Made by a program: the position numbers and the translations under genes | NCBI RefSeq assembly: GCF_900096585.1 | Contig: NZ_FMYH01000003.1 | Coordinates: 434,001 to 498,000 of the forward strand | DNA from: Sanguibacter gelidistatuariae | GTDB taxonomy: Bacteria; Actinomycetota; Actinomycetes; Actinomycetales; Cellulomonadaceae | Direction of reading: 5' to 3' | DNA length: 64,000 bases | The notes under the pieces: model-generated | Told to the model about the DNA's origin: nothing | The model's input: the letters and a program-made list of their open reading frames with translations, nothing else | Database searches by the model: none | Shown here: piece by piece, positions 53,642 to 64,000 of the stretch | How positions within the stretch are numbered: position 1 is the first letter of the stretch | Layout: each line of letters starts with the position of its first letter

Positions 53642-54676
53642 ATGTTCTTTGCCACTGCCCGACGTTGCCGAGCCATCATCGCGACCGGCGCGGCGATCGC
53701 TGCCGCACTCGCGCTCGCAGGATGCTCGACGACGTCGCCTGCCGCCACTGGCGGCTCGCAGGCCAACGCCCTCCGCAAGGTCTCCGTCGTTCTCGACTGG
53801 ACCCCCAACACCAACCACTCGGGTCTCTACGTCGCCCAGACCGAGGGCTACTTTGCCGCTCGTGGCCTTGACGTGACGATCATCGAGCCGGGGGAGACCT
53901 CCGGCCTCGATCTCGTCGCCGCCGGGCAGGCGGACCTCGCCTACTCGGTCGCCGAGAGCCTCGTGCCTGCGCGCCAGGCCGGGGCCGATGTCGTCTCGGT
54001 GGCGACGATCATCCAGCACAACACCTCGAGCCTGATCTCCTTGACCAGCAGCGGTATCACCCGACCGCGCGACCTCGAGGGGCGCTCGTACGGCACCTAT
54101 GGCAGCGACCTGGAGAAGGCGCTGATCCGCAAGCTCGTCACATGCGACGGCGGCGACCCGGACAAGGTCACTTTCGCCCCGCTCGGCTCCGACGACTTCC
54201 GCATCGGCCTGACGCAGAATCAGTTCGATGTCGCGTGGGTCTTCGACGCGTGGGACACGATCCGCCTGCGCGACGTCGACCACCTCGACGTCTCGACGAT
54301 CGCTTTCTCCGATCACACCGACTGCATCCCCGACTGGTACACGCCGCTGCTCGCGACGTCGGGGAAGACGATCACGAAGAACCCGCAGCTGGTGCGCGAC
54401 TTCCTTGCCGCGCTGAGCGAGGGCTACCAGAAGGCGATCAGCGACCCGCCGTTGGCGGCCGACGACCTACTGAAGGCCGCGCCGGAGCTGGACCGCGGTC
54501 TCGTCGAGCGCAGCGCCAACTACCTCGCGACCCGGTACACCGACGACCCCGCGCGCTGGGGCCAGCAGGACGCTGTCGTGTGGAACGGATTTGTCGGATT
54601 CCTCGAGGACAACGACCTGATCAAGCCTGGTTTCGACACCGCAGCGGCGTGGACTGATGACTACCTTCCGCACTGA
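53642..54676 (+). CDS. ABC transporter substrate-binding lipoprotein (NMT1/THI5-like, ThiY-like)
   Basis: Extracellular binding protein of 344 residues. A lipoprotein signal with lipobox LAGC (about residue 27) anchors it to the membrane. The mature part starts with VVLDWTPNTNHSGLYVAQTE followed by GYFAARG, the NMT1/THI5-like signature shared with ThiY, which binds formylaminopyrimidine. AAAGG lies upstream of the ATG. The end overlaps the ATPase gene by 20 bases. The exact ligand (pyrimidine precursor or thiamine) is not settled. Confidence 0.88.
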   Translation: MFFATARRCRAIIATGAAIAAALALAGCSTTSPAATGGSQANALRKVSVVLDWTPNTNHSGLYVAQTEGYFAARGLDVTIIEPGETSGLDLVAAGQADLAYSVAESLVPARQAGADVVSVATIIQHNTSSLISLTSSGITRPRDLEGRSYGTYGSDLEKALIRKLVTCDGGDPDKVTFAPLGSDDFRIGLTQNQFDVAWVFDAWDTIRLRDVDHLDVSTIAFSDHTDCIPDWYTPLLATSGKTITKNPQLVRDFLAALSEGYQKAISDPPLAADDLLKAAPELDRGLVERSANYLATRYTDDPARWGQQDAVVWNGFVGFLEDNDLIKPGFDTAAAWTDDYLPH

Positions 54677-55415
54677 CGGGCGCGTCCTCGGCGTCGAGCG
54701 CCTCACCGTCACGTTCCGCACCGGCCGACGCGAGGTGACAGCGCTGCAGGACGTCGATCTCACGCTGGCGGCAGGGGAGTTCCTCGCGGTGGTGGGACCG
54801 TCAGGGTGCGGCAAGTCGACACTGCTGCGGGCGCTCGCTGGGTTGCTTCTGGCGTCAGCGGTCGTCGACCGGTCCAGCACGATCACGGTTCCGCGTGATG
54901 CTTCGGGGCGGCCCGACGTCGTGTGGATGCCACAGCAGAACTGCTTGCTGCCGTGGCGCCGGGCGATGGCGAACGCCGCACTGGGGGCGAGGGTGGCGGG
55001 GGTGCCGCGCGCCGAGGCGGTACATCGGGCTAGTGAGATGTTCGAACGCTTCGGTCTCGCAGGCTTCGAACGATCGTGGCCGCACGAGCTGTCAGGTGGG
55101 ATGCGTCAGCGACTCGCGTTGCTGCGCACCACGCTCACAGGCCGCAGCGTGCTCCTGCTCGACGAGCCGTTCGGAGCGCTCGACGCGATCACCCGCCGCT
55201 CGATGAACCAGTGGCTCGCCGACTTGCGGCGGTCGCACGACGGCGCCCTGCCCAGCACCGTCGTCCTGGTCACCCACGACGTCGACGAAGCCGTGACCCT
55301 CGCGGACCGAGTCATCGTCATGAGCTCAAGGCCGGGGCGCATCGTCGACGAGATAGTCGTCGCCACCGAACAATCGCCCAGGGAGCGCGTGCTTGCAGCG
55401 TTGTCGGTCGAGTAG
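54657..55415 (+). CDS. ABC transporter ATP-binding protein, thiamine precursor uptake (ThiZ-like)
   Basis: Cytoplasmic ATPase subunit of 252 residues. Walker A is GPSGCGKST (47-55), the Q loop is in WMPQQNCLLPWRR, the ABC signature LSGGMRQRLALLR, Walker B VLLLDEPFGALD and the switch VTHDVDEA. It belongs to the nitrate/sulfonate/taurine class that pairs with TauC-type permeases. It starts inside the substrate-binding gene, so the four genes are one coupled operon. Confidence 0.9.
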   Translation: MTTFRTDGRVLGVERLTVTFRTGRREVTALQDVDLTLAAGEFLAVVGPSGCGKSTLLRALAGLLLASAVVDRSSTITVPRDASGRPDVVWMPQQNCLLPWRRAMANAALGARVAGVPRAEAVHRASEMFERFGLAGFERSWPHELSGGMRQRLALLRTTLTGRSVLLLDEPFGALDAITRRSMNQWLADLRRSHDGALPSTVVLVTHDVDEAVTLADRVIVMSSRPGRIVDEIVVATEQSPRERVLAALSVE

Positions 55416-55771
55416 AGAGGAACGAGCGTATCGAGAAGGGCGTCAACGCACGCGGGACAAGACCAGCCCGACCCCCACCCGGTCGGCGCAACGATTCACG
55501 AGCTCACGAGCTGGGCGCGCGAGCGCCCCACCCCTGCCCTTGGCAGGACACCGTTCGGTGGGGCCGGACACCGTTCGGTGGGGCCGGACACCCAGGACAC
55601 ACCCGTCCAGTGCCGGAACGACAGGACTACCACCCTCACGTTCGAGGGTGCCCGATGGGCCTACCGCCGGCACCTACGTGCGACTCCCGAGCTTTACGCC
55701 CGGCGCCGCGCGCAGGCGCCCGCTACAGCCCACTCAGGAAAACTCAAGTCCTAAGCAACGGTAGCCGGTGC
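55416..55771. other. Intergenic region between convergent genes
   Basis: No gene is supported. It holds a small hairpin (CCTGCC/GGCAGG, 55533-55547), the 20-bp repeats described separately and a self-complementary GGCGCC pair (55702, 55715). These may together terminate transcription from both sides. Confidence 0.6.
55546..55585. repeat. Two perfect 20-bp tandem repeats
   Basis: GGACACCGTTCGGTGGGGCC is repeated without a gap at 55546 and 55566, and a third copy begins at 55586 (GGACACC). Each contains the palindrome CACCGTTCGGTG. Confidence 0.9.
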
Positions 55772-56770
55772 TCAGGGAAGCAGCAGGACCTTCCCGGTCG
55801 TGCGGCGTCCCTCGAGGGCAGTGTGCGCCGCGGCGGCCTCGGTGAGCGGGAACGTCGCCCCGATCCGCACGTTCAGCTGCCCCGTGCGCACGGCTGCGAA
55901 GAGCTCCTCCGCCCGGGACAGCAGCTCGGCGCGGGTAGCCACGTAGTCGCCGAGGGTCGGCCGGGTGAGGAAGGCCGAGCCTGCTGCGTTGAGCCGCTGG
56001 ATGTCGAAGGGCGGCACCTGCCCCGAGGACCCGCCGAAGAGCACCAGCATGCCGCGCCGGCGCAGGCTGGCCAGGGAAGCGTCGAAGGTGTCCTTGCCGA
56101 CCGAGTCGTAGGCGACGTGCACGCCGCCGCCGGCCAGCTCTCGCACGAGGGCGGGCAGCTCGGTCGTCAGGTCCGTCAGCTCGCGGTAGTTGATGACGTG
56201 GTGGGCGCCGGCCCCCCGGGAGAGATCGGCTTTGGCCTCGGTCGAGACCGTGGTGATCACAGTCGCCCCGCGGGCGACGGCGAGCTGGGTGAGCAGCAGC
56301 CCGACGCCGCCCGCCCCGGCGTGGATCAGAACCTGGTCGCCGGCGGCGATCGGGTAGGTCGACGTCGCGAGGTAGTGCGCGGTCATGCCCTGCAAAGGCA
56401 GTGCGGCCGCGACCTGAAGGTCGATCCCCGGTGGGACGGGCAGGGCGCGCTCCGCCCGGACGATGACGTGGCCCGCGTAGGAACGAGGGGCATCGGACCA
56501 GGCGACCCGGTCGCCGGCCGTGAAGCCACCCGCGTCGGAGCCCGTAGCCACGACCACCCCGGCGCCTTCGGTGCCCAGCACGGAGGGGTAGTCGATCCGG
56601 TAGACCCCGGACCGGCGATAGGTGTCGATGAAGTTCACGCCCGCTGCGGCGACCTCGACGAGCAGCTCTCCGTCACCGGGGGAGGGGACCGGGATCTCGC
56701 GGAGCTCAAGGACCTCGGGGCCTCCCGCACGGGTGGCGACGATGGCATGGGTGGTGGTCTGGTCGTTCAT
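55772..56770 (-). CDS. NADPH:quinone oxidoreductase (zinc-independent MDR family)
   Basis: A 332-residue oxidoreductase that reduces quinones with NADPH. The N-terminal part has AAAGVNFIDTYRRSGVYRID and GTEGAGVV; the NADPH fold has QVLIHAGAGGVGLLLTQLAV, the AXXGXXG-like cofactor loop, and AYDSVGKDTFDASLASLRRR. No zinc-binding cysteines are seen. The ATG overlaps the esterase gene stop (ATGA) and has GGGGAG in front, so the two form an operon. A broken relative lies at 51851-52144. Confidence 0.9.
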   Translation of the reverse strand: MNDQTTTHAIVATRAGGPEVLELREIPVPSPGDGELLVEVAAAGVNFIDTYRRSGVYRIDYPSVLGTEGAGVVVATGSDAGGFTAGDRVAWSDAPRSYAGHVIVRAERALPVPPGIDLQVAAALPLQGMTAHYLATSTYPIAAGDQVLIHAGAGGVGLLLTQLAVARGATVITTVSTEAKADLSRGAGAHHVINYRELTDLTTELPALVRELAGGGVHVAYDSVGKDTFDASLASLRRRGMLVLFGGSSGQVPPFDIQRLNAAGSAFLTRPTLGDYVATRAELLSRAEELFAAVRTGQLNVRIGATFPLTEAAAAHTALEGRRTTGKVLLLP

Positions 56771-57567
56771 GTGGTCTCCCCTGATCTGGTCATCTGTTCT
56801 CCCTGCGCCGGTCCGATTCCTTGCTCGCCGAGCCAGCGTAGGCACGCCTGGGTCCACTCCGCAGGGGCTCCGGCTGTCTCGGCCAGGCCGAGGCCGTGCG
56901 AACCGGTCGGGTAGACATGTAGCTCGTAGGGGATGTGCGCGCGGCCCAGTGCGCCGGCGAGCCGCAGGCTGTGCTCGACGTCGACGACCGCGTCGTCGGC
57001 CGTGTGCCACAGGAAGGTGGGCGGCGTTCGCAGGTCGACCCGGCGTTCGACGCTCAGCGCCTTGGCGTAGGCGGTGTCGTCGGCACGGGCGCCCAGCAGG
57101 TTGCCCCGTGACCCCAGGTGGGGGAGGTCGGTCATCGACACGACCGGGTAGCACAGCACGCCGGCGTCCGGGCGGGTGGGGCGGTCGAGGCCCTGCGCCG
57201 CGAGCGTGAGCTCCGCGTCGGTCGCGGTCAGCGCCAGCCCGGCCAGGTGCGCCCCGGCGCTGAAGCCCAGGACTGCGATCGGCCCGTCGACCGGGCCGTG
57301 CTCGCCCGAGCGAAGCTCGGCGACGGCCCGGAGCACCTGGCCGAGGGCGACCGGGTATGTCGCCGGTGCGACCGCGTAGTCCAGGTACGCGCAGGCCACA
57401 CCGTTCGCGGCCAACCACGCCGTCACGTCGAGGTACTCGTGCTCGGCGCGCCCGACGTAGCCACCGCCGGCGAGCACGAGGACAAAGCCCCGCGAGCGCC
57501 CGCCCGCGCCGGGGTCGGGCGCGGGCAGAACGGTCAGAGGAGCGCGGTCGATGTTCAGGCTGGTCAT
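56767..57567 (-). CDS. Alpha/beta-hydrolase, probable esterase
   Basis: A 266-residue alpha/beta-hydrolase of the acetyl-esterase/lipase kind. The oxyanion region is [19 protein letters not shown], the nucleophile elbow [11 protein letters not shown], the acid probably in [12 protein letters not shown] and the histidine in [10 protein letters not shown]. No signal peptide is seen, so it acts in the cytoplasm. The ATG at 57567 has TATCCT 6 bases upstream (57574-57579, minus strand), a leaderless layout; a frame extending 12 codons further upstream lacks support. It is divergent from argC. Confidence 0.85.
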   Translation of the reverse strand: MTSLNIDRAPLTVLPAPDPGAGGRSRGFVLVLAGGGYVGRAEHEYLDVTAWLAANGVACAYLDYAVAPATYPVALGQVLRAVAELRSGEHGPVDGPIAVLGFSAGAHLAGLALTATDAELTLAAQGLDRPTRPDAGVLCYPVVSMTDLPHLGSRGNLLGARADDTAYAKALSVERRVDLRTPPTFLWHTADDAVVDVEHSLRLAGALGRAHIPYELHVYPTGSHGLGLAETAGAPAEWTQACLRWLGEQGIGPAQGEQMTRSGETT

Positions 57568-57608
57568 GGGCAGAGGATAGCCCCCGGCTGTATCAACTCG
57601 CATCGGTG

Positions 57609-57622
57609 TGTATTGTTATACA
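57609..57622. promoter_or_regulatory. ARG box (ArgR operator) over the argC promoter
   Basis: TGTATTGTTATACA matches the TGNATWWWWATNCA ARG-box consensus in 13 of 14 positions and is itself an inverted repeat. It covers the putative -10 box TATTGT (57611-57616), which lies 7 bases before the argC ATG. ArgR is encoded at the end of the same operon. Confidence 0.75.
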
Positions 57623-57623
57623 T

Positions 57624-58697
57624 ATGACTTTCACAGTGGCAGTCGCAGGGGCGAGCGGATACGCAGGTGGGGAGACCCTGCGGATCCTCGCCGACCACCC
57701 CGAGATCGAGATCGGTGCCCTCACCGCGCACTCCAACGCAGGCAGCCAGCTGGGTCTGCACCAGCCCCACATCCGGGCGCTCGCAGACCGCGTCCTGCTC
57801 CCCACGGACGTCGAGAACCTGCTCGGCCACGACGTCGTCGTGCTCGCGCTGCCGCACGGCGCCTCGGGCGAGATCGCCGCCCAGCTTCCCGACGACGTCC
57901 TTGTCATCGACCTCGGCGCCGACCACCGCCTCGTCGACCCCCAGGCATGGACCGACTTCTACGGCACCCCGCACGCCGGGACCTGGCCCTACGGCCTGCC
58001 CGAGCTGCTGCGCGCGGGCGGGGCTGGCACCGGCGAGCTCATGAAGCAGCGTGAGCTGCTCGCCGACGCCCGTCGGATCGCGGTCCCCGGCTGCAACGTC
58101 ACCGCGGTGACCCTCGGCCTGCAGCCAGGCATCGCGGCCGGTCTGCTCAGCGCCCACGACCTCGTCGCGGTCCTCGCCGTCGGCTACTCCGGCGCGGGCA
58201 AGACCCTCAAGACCCACCTGCTGGCCTCCGAGGCGCTCGGCTCGGCCCAGCCCTACGCCGTCGGCGGCAGCCACCGGCACATCCCCGAGATCGAGCAGAA
58301 CCTCCGCATCGCCGGGGCCGGTGAGGTCACGATCTCCTTCACCCCCGTGCTCGTCCCGATGTCCCGGGGCATCCTCGCGACCGCAACCGCCCGCCTGGCC
58401 CCCGGCCACGAGGACATCGATCTTGCCGAGCTGCGTCAGGCCTGGGAGCAGGCATATGTCAGTGAGCCCTTCGTCGAGCTCCTGCCGGCCGGCCAGTGGC
58501 CGACCACGGCGATGACCGCGGGCGCCAACACCGCGCTCGTGCAGGTCGCGATCGACCGCCGCGCCGGGCGCGTGGTGACCGTGACCGCGATCGACAACCT
58601 CGTCAAGGGCACCGCAGGCGGCGCCGTCCAGTCCATGAACATCGCCCTGGGTCTGCCCCAGACCCTGGGCCTGACCGCACAAGGAGTCGCGCCGTGA
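57624..58697 (+). CDS. argC: N-acetyl-gamma-glutamyl-phosphate reductase
   Basis: NADPH-dependent reductase of the third arginine step, 357 residues. [18 protein letters not shown] is the cofactor loop, [14 protein letters not shown] and DLGADHRL follow, and the catalytic Cys157 is in [34 protein letters not shown] and [19 protein letters not shown] are further family parts. The ATG at 57624 follows the putative -10 box directly, with no Shine-Dalgarno sequence. It is first in argCJBDFR and overlaps argJ as GTGA. Confidence 0.96.
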   Translation: MTFTVAVAGASGYAGGETLRILADHPEIEIGALTAHSNAGSQLGLHQPHIRALADRVLLPTDVENLLGHDVVVLALPHGASGEIAAQLPDDVLVIDLGADHRLVDPQAWTDFYGTPHAGTWPYGLPELLRAGGAGTGELMKQRELLADARRIAVPGCNVTAVTLGLQPGIAAGLLSAHDLVAVLAVGYSGAGKTLKTHLLASEALGSAQPYAVGGSHRHIPEIEQNLRIAGAGEVTISFTPVLVPMSRGILATATARLAPGHEDIDLAELRQAWEQAYVSEPFVELLPAGQWPTTAMTAGANTALVQVAIDRRAGRVVTVTAIDNLVKGTAGGAVQSMNIALGLPQTLGLTAQGVAP

Positions 58698-59884
58698 GCG
58701 TTACCGCAGCCCAGGGATTCCGGGCCTCCGGGGTTGTCGCCGGCCTGAAGTCCACCGGCAAGCCCGACGTCGCCGTCGTGGTCAACGACGGCCCGCTCGA
58801 CGTGGCCGCCGCGGTGTTCACCTCCAACCGGGTCTTCGCCGCCCCGGTCGCCTGGTCCCGCCAGGTGGTCGCCGACGGTCGCGCGACCTCTGTGGTCCTC
58901 AACTCCGGCGGCGCCAACGCGTGCACCGGCCCTGAGGGCTTCGCCGACACCCACCGCACCGCCGAGCACCTCGCCGGTGTGCTGGGCACCTCCGCGGGGG
59001 ACACCCTCGTCTGCTCGACCGGCCTCATCGGCGAACGGCTGCCCATGGACAAGCTGCTCGCCGGGGTGGACGACGCCGCCGCGCAGCTCGCCAGCAACGG
59101 CGGCTTCCTCGCCGCCGCGGCCATCATGACGACCGACACCGTGCCCAAGACCGTCGCGATCACCGGCGGATCCGGCCCGGCCGAGCCGGGTGCCCCGACG
59201 TGGACCGTCGGTGGCATGGCCAAGGGGGCGGGCATGCTCGCCCCAGGCCTGGCCACCATGCTCTGCGTGCTCACGACCGACGCCGTCGTCGACTCGGCCA
59301 CGGCCGACGCCGCCCTGCGTGAGGCGACCCGGCTGACCTTCGACCGGGTGGACTCCGACGGCTGCATGTCGACCAATGACACGGTGATCCTGCTCGTCTC
59401 CGGCGCGAGCGGCCTGACCGCGACCGCCGCCGAGCTCACGACCGCGCTCACCGCGGCGTGCGCCTCCCTGTCCCGCCAGCTCGTGGCCGACGCCGAGGGC
59501 GCGAGCCACGACGTAGCCGTCGAGGTGGTCGGCGCACACTCCGAGGACGCCGCCGTGGCCGTGGCCCGCGCCGTGACCCGGTCCAACCTCTTCAAGGCCG
59601 CCGTCTTCGGCAACGACCCCAACTGGGGACGGGTGCTCTCGGCCGTGGGCACCGTCCCGGAATCCGTCGCCACCTTCGACGCCGACCGGCTTGATGTCTC
59701 GATCAACGGCGTCCAGGTGTGCCGCGCCGGGGGAGTGGGCGAGGACCGCACCCTCGTCGACCTGGCCGGAAACCGCGAAGTGCGGGTGCTCATCGACCTG
59801 CACGCCGGACCCGCGACCGCGACCGTGTGGACCAACGACCTCACGCACGACTACGTCCACGAGAACAGCGCGTACTCCTCATGA
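58694..59884 (+). CDS. argJ: Glutamate N-acetyltransferase/N-acetylglutamate synthase
   Basis: Bifunctional ArgJ recycles the acetyl group from N-acetylornithine to glutamate and may also acetylate glutamate from acetyl-CoA. The 396-residue precursor cuts itself before the Thr in [20 protein letters not shown] (Thr188) to give two subunits. [22 protein letters not shown] and [14 protein letters not shown] are typical. Whether it is mono- or bifunctional cannot be told. The GTG overlaps argC and the stop overlaps argB. Confidence 0.95.
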   Translation: MSVTAAQGFRASGVVAGLKSTGKPDVAVVVNDGPLDVAAAVFTSNRVFAAPVAWSRQVVADGRATSVVLNSGGANACTGPEGFADTHRTAEHLAGVLGTSAGDTLVCSTGLIGERLPMDKLLAGVDDAAAQLASNGGFLAAAAIMTTDTVPKTVAITGGSGPAEPGAPTWTVGGMAKGAGMLAPGLATMLCVLTTDAVVDSATADAALREATRLTFDRVDSDGCMSTNDTVILLVSGASGLTATAAELTTALTAACASLSRQLVADAEGASHDVAVEVVGAHSEDAAVAVARAVTRSNLFKAAVFGNDPNWGRVLSAVGTVPESVATFDADRLDVSINGVQVCRAGGVGEDRTLVDLAGNREVRVLIDLHAGPATATVWTNDLTHDYVHENSAYSS

Positions 59885-60861
59885 GAGCGCCCACCGCCCT
59901 CGACTTCTCCCAGATGGACGTCGGCGCCGACCTCACCCCCGCCCAGAAGGCAGAGGTGCTCCTCGAGGCCCTGCCGTGGCTCAAGGAGTTCAACGGCGCG
60001 CTCGTCGTCATCAAGTACGGCGGCAACGCCATGATCGACGACAGTCTCAAGGCCGCCTTCGCCCAGGACATGGTGTTCCTGCGCCAGGTGGGCCTGCACC
60101 CCGTCGTCGTGCACGGCGGCGGCCCGCAGATCTCGGAGATGCTCGGTCGGCTCGGCATCCCCAGCGAGTTCCGCGGCGGGCTGCGGGTGACCACCCCCGA
60201 GGCCATGGAGGTGGTCCGGATGGTGCTCACCGGCAAGGTCTCCCGCGAGCTCGTCGGCCTGATCAACGCCCACGGCCCCTACGCCGTCGGGCTCTCCGGT
60301 GAGGACGGCGGGCTGCTGCGCGCCCGCCGCCGCCACGCGACCGTCGACGGCGAGCCTGTCGACGTCGGCCTCGTCGGCGACGTCGTCGAGGTCGACCCGA
60401 GCGCCGTCCAGGACCTGCTCGACGCCGGCCGGATCCCGGTGGTCTCCACGATCGCCCCCGACGTCGACGACCCGACCCAGGTGCTCAACGTCAACGCGGA
60501 CACCGCCGCCGCAGCGCTGGCCGTCGCGCTCGGTGCGCGCAAACTCATCGTGCTGACCGACGTCGAGGGCCTGTACACCTCGTGGCCGGACCGCAGCTCC
60601 CTCGCCAGTCAGATCGGCGTCGGTGCGCTCGCGGACCTGCTGCCCTCCCTCGAGTCGGGCATGGTCCCCAAGATGGAGGCGTGCCTGCGAGCTGTCCTCG
60701 GCGGGGTTCGCGAGGCCCACGTGATCGACGGCCGGCTCGCGCACTCGGTCCTCATGGAGGTCTTCACGACCAAGGGCATCGGCACCATGGTCGTGCCCGA
60801 CGATGCCATCCCCACCGCCCAGACTCAGCCCGTACCAACCCAGAACGGAGCTCCCGCGTGA
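59881..60861 (+). CDS. argB: Acetylglutamate kinase
   Basis: Phosphorylates N-acetylglutamate, usually the arginine-feedback-controlled step. The 326-residue product has a short N-terminal helix (about 1-35), seen in hexameric arginine-sensitive enzymes, then [54 protein letters not shown] and [15 protein letters not shown]-terminal Gln/Pro-rich tail of about 15 residues is extra. It overlaps argJ and argD. Confidence 0.95.
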   Translation: MRAPTALDFSQMDVGADLTPAQKAEVLLEALPWLKEFNGALVVIKYGGNAMIDDSLKAAFAQDMVFLRQVGLHPVVVHGGGPQISEMLGRLGIPSEFRGGLRVTTPEAMEVVRMVLTGKVSRELVGLINAHGPYAVGLSGEDGGLLRARRRHATVDGEPVDVGLVGDVVEVDPSAVQDLLDAGRIPVVSTIAPDVDDPTQVLNVNADTAAAALAVALGARKLIVLTDVEGLYTSWPDRSSLASQIGVGALADLLPSLESGMVPKMEACLRAVLGGVREAHVIDGRLAHSVLMEVFTTKGIGTMVVPDDAIPTAQTQPVPTQNGAPA

Positions 60862-62180
60862 GCGACCAGAACGCCGCCCCGAGCGCGGCCGTGGACACCG
60901 CAGCCCAGCCCGCCGCCCAGACCGTGGTTCAGCCCGCCGCCGGCTCCGCGGCCGAGTGGACCCAGCGGTACACCGGCGCCGTCATGGACACCTTCGGCCC
61001 ACCCCAGCGCGTGCTGGTCCGCGGCGAGGGCGCCTACGTGTGGGACGCGGACGGCAAGCGCTACCTCGACCTGCTCGCCGGGATCGCCGTCAACGCCCTC
61101 GGCCACGCCCACCCCACGCTCACCGCGGCGATCAGCGCCCAGCTGGGGACGCTCGGGCACGTGTCCAACTTCTTCGGCACGCCCACCCAGATCGCCCTCG
61201 CCGAGCGGTTGCTCGAGCTGAGCCGGGCGCCCCAGGGCTCGCGGGTGTTCTTCACGAACTCCGGGACCGAGGCCAATGAGGCCGCCTTCAAGATGGCCCG
61301 GCGCACCGGTCGGCCCCGGATCCTCGCCCTCGAGGGCAGCTTCCATGGACGCACGATGGGCGCGCTCGCCCTCACGTCCAAGGCCGCCTACCGGGAGCCT
61401 TTCGAGCCGCTGCCGGGGGGAGTGGAGTTCCTGCCCTTCGGCGACCTCGACGCCCTCGAGGCCGTCTTCGCCGGTGCCGTCGACGGCGCGGCCACGAGCG
61501 ACATCGCTGCCTTCTTCATCGAGCCAATCCAGGGTGAGGCCGGCGTCCGCTCGCTGCCCGCCGGCTACCTGGCCCGCGTCCGTGAGCTCACCCGCGCCCA
61601 CGGCACCCTGCTCATCCTCGACGAGGTGCAGACCGGTATGGGCCGCACTGGCGCCTGGATGGCCCACCACCTCCCGCAGATCGGCGGCGGCGTCGTGCCC
61701 GACGTCGTGACCCTCGCCAAGGGCCTCGGCGGCGGCTTCCCGATCGGCGCCGTCGTCGCCTACGGCGATCGGGCCGCGACGCTGCTAGGCCGCGGCCAGC
61801 ACGGCACGACCTTCGGCGGCAACCCGGTCGCGGCCGCCGCGGCCCTGGCCACGATCGGCGTCATCGAACGCGACGGCCTGCTCGCCAGCGTCCGGGAGAC
61901 CGGAAGCTACCTGCGCGAGCAGGTGGACGCCGTCGGGCACCCGCTCATCGCCGCCGCGCGCGGGGAGGGCCTGCTCATCGCGATCGAGCTCACCGCCCCG
62001 GTTGCACCGGCCGTGGCCACACGCGCCCTGGAGGCGGGGTTCATCGTCAACCCGGTGAACCCGACCGCCATCCGCCTCGCGCCTCCCCTCATCCTCACCC
62101 GCGACCAGGTCGACGACTTCGTCGCCTTCCTCGCGGACCTGCCCACGACTGCTGCCGACCTCACCCCTGCGGAGGCTTAG
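60858..62180 (+). CDS. argD: Acetylornithine aminotransferase
   Basis: PLP-dependent class III aminotransferase that makes N-acetylornithine, 440 residues. An Ala/Gln-rich stretch of about 35 residues precedes the fold. [64 protein letters not shown] and [14 protein letters not shown] with the PLP lysine at 288 are visible. The GTG shares four bases with the argB stop; the stop directly adjoins the argF ATG. Confidence 0.95.
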   Translation: MSDQNAAPSAAVDTAAQPAAQTVVQPAAGSAAEWTQRYTGAVMDTFGPPQRVLVRGEGAYVWDADGKRYLDLLAGIAVNALGHAHPTLTAAISAQLGTLGHVSNFFGTPTQIALAERLLELSRAPQGSRVFFTNSGTEANEAAFKMARRTGRPRILALEGSFHGRTMGALALTSKAAYREPFEPLPGGVEFLPFGDLDALEAVFAGAVDGAATSDIAAFFIEPIQGEAGVRSLPAGYLARVRELTRAHGTLLILDEVQTGMGRTGAWMAHHLPQIGGGVVPDVVTLAKGLGGGFPIGAVVAYGDRAATLLGRGQHGTTFGGNPVAAAAALATIGVIERDGLLASVRETGSYLREQVDAVGHPLIAAARGEGLLIAIELTAPVAPAVATRALEAGFIVNPVNPTAIRLAPPLILTRDQVDDFVAFLADLPTTAADLTPAEA

Positions 62181-63637
<1,457 letters not shown>

Positions 63638-63748
63638 CGGGCGCCTGCCCACGCTGCCCACACCTGTCCGAGGGGCGATCTGCGGTCATCGCAGTCGCGC
63701 CGAGGATGACAGACTTGACCCAATCAACACGTGAGAAAGAGAAGTGCC

Positions 63749-64000
63749 ATGACTGAACGCGTCGTGCTCGCCTATTCCGGCGGCCTGGATACCTCTGTTG
63801 CCATCGGATGGATCGCCGAGCGCACCGGCGCCGAGGTCATCGCCGTGGCCGTCGACGTCGGCCAGGGCGGTGAGGACCTCGAGGTCATCCGCCAGCGCGC
63901 CCTCGACTGCGGCGCGGTCGAGGCCTACGTCGCCGACGCCCGCGACGAGTTCGCCGAGGAGTACTGCATGCCGGCGCTGCGCGCCAACGCCCTCTACCAG
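63749..64000 (+). CDS. argG: Argininosuccinate synthase, 5' part
   Basis: Joins citrulline and aspartate with ATP. The first 84 codons are in the window and the right edge cuts the gene. [17 protein letters not shown] is the ATP pyrophosphatase P-loop, followed by [28 protein letters not shown] lies about 5 bases upstream of the ATG. It is separated from argR by about 110 bases, in which I see no ARG box, so it may have its own promoter. Confidence 0.95.
   Translation, partial: MTERVVLAYSGGLDTSVAIGWIAERTGAEVIAVAVDVGQGGEDLEVIRQRALDCGAVEAYVADARDEFAEEYCMPALRANALYQ

Noticed and set aside
55393-55764. Frames in the gap between the ATPase gene and the quinone oxidoreductase gene
   Set aside because: They cross tandem repeats and hairpins and show no family resemblance.
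63638-63748. An ARG box ahead of argG
   Set aside because: No segment fits TGNATWWWWATNCA with an acceptable number of matches.

Overview
The window is about 70% G+C, has no tRNA or rRNA genes, and is packed with translation-coupled (GTGA/ATGA) operons. Gene order and content point to an actinobacterium of the order Micrococcales, probably near Cellulomonas, Sanguibacter or Oerskovia. The reasons are the actinobacterial dcw cluster without ftsA that ends in sepF-yggT-divIVA, a DUF3040 gene, a DUF1844 gene near infC, PriA in place of HisA, a coenzyme F420/FMN-type PPOX protein, and a MurE whose substrate motif argues against diaminopimelate in the wall. The family assignment is inference.

Layout: 1-1331, the 3' part of dinB and a DUF3040 membrane protein. 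1332-21270, the division and cell wall (dcw) cluster: mraZ, rsmH, ftsL, ftsI, murE, murF, mraY, murD, ftsW, murG, murC, ftsQ, ftsZ, pgeF, sepF, yggT, divIVA. 21271-28438, a DksA/TraR zinc-finger gene, lspA, a RluD-type pseudouridine synthase, dnaE, a NUDIX hydrolase, a PPOX protein and a small S4 protein. 28652-37730, the histidine genes hisD, hisC, hisB, an unknown gene, hisH and priA, then sseB; a large recQ-like gene lies on the opposite strand between hisD and hisC. 37743-42446, a leftward block: a GerW/YtfJ-like protein, a three-gene unit (DUF1844 protein, coiled-coil membrane protein, trypsin-like lipoprotein), catalase and a Fur-family regulator. 42573-50717, infC, rpmI, rplT, an rRNA methyltransferase, an amino acid permease, pheS and pheT. 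50831-52144, a small membrane protein gene and the remains of an IS110 transposase fused to a broken quinone oxidoreductase gene. 52246-55415, a TPP riboswitch followed by a thiamine-precursor ABC uptake operon. 55772-57567, an intact quinone oxidoreductase and an esterase. 57609-64000, an ARG box and argC-J-B-D-F-R plus the start of argG.

The dcw genes make lipid II in the cytoplasm (MurC, D, E, F, MraY, MurG) and use it at the septum (FtsW, FtsI with FtsL and FtsQ), placed by FtsZ and SepF, with DivIVA directing growth at cell poles. MurC-F overlap their neighbours by a few bases, so most of the cluster is probably read as one long unit. ArgR, encoded at the end of the arg operon, probably binds the ARG box that overlaps the argC promoter. 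The thiamine uptake genes are controlled by TPP through their leader RNA.

The most notable features outside ordinary genes are: three putative MraZ operator arrays, two of them inverted, ahead of mraZ; four 23-bp tandem repeats whose period equals the -35 to -10 spacing and which run into the hisD promoter; infC apparently starting at ATC behind a 13-base initiation region identical to that of rplT; four GGTGAG motifs at an exact 11-bp period ahead of dnaE; and a RecQ helicase fused to a phosphoribosyltransferase-like domain. Many genes have a TANNNT box 6-7 nt before the start codon and no Shine-Dalgarno sequence, so leaderless transcripts appear common. I did not find a clearly new multi-gene system.
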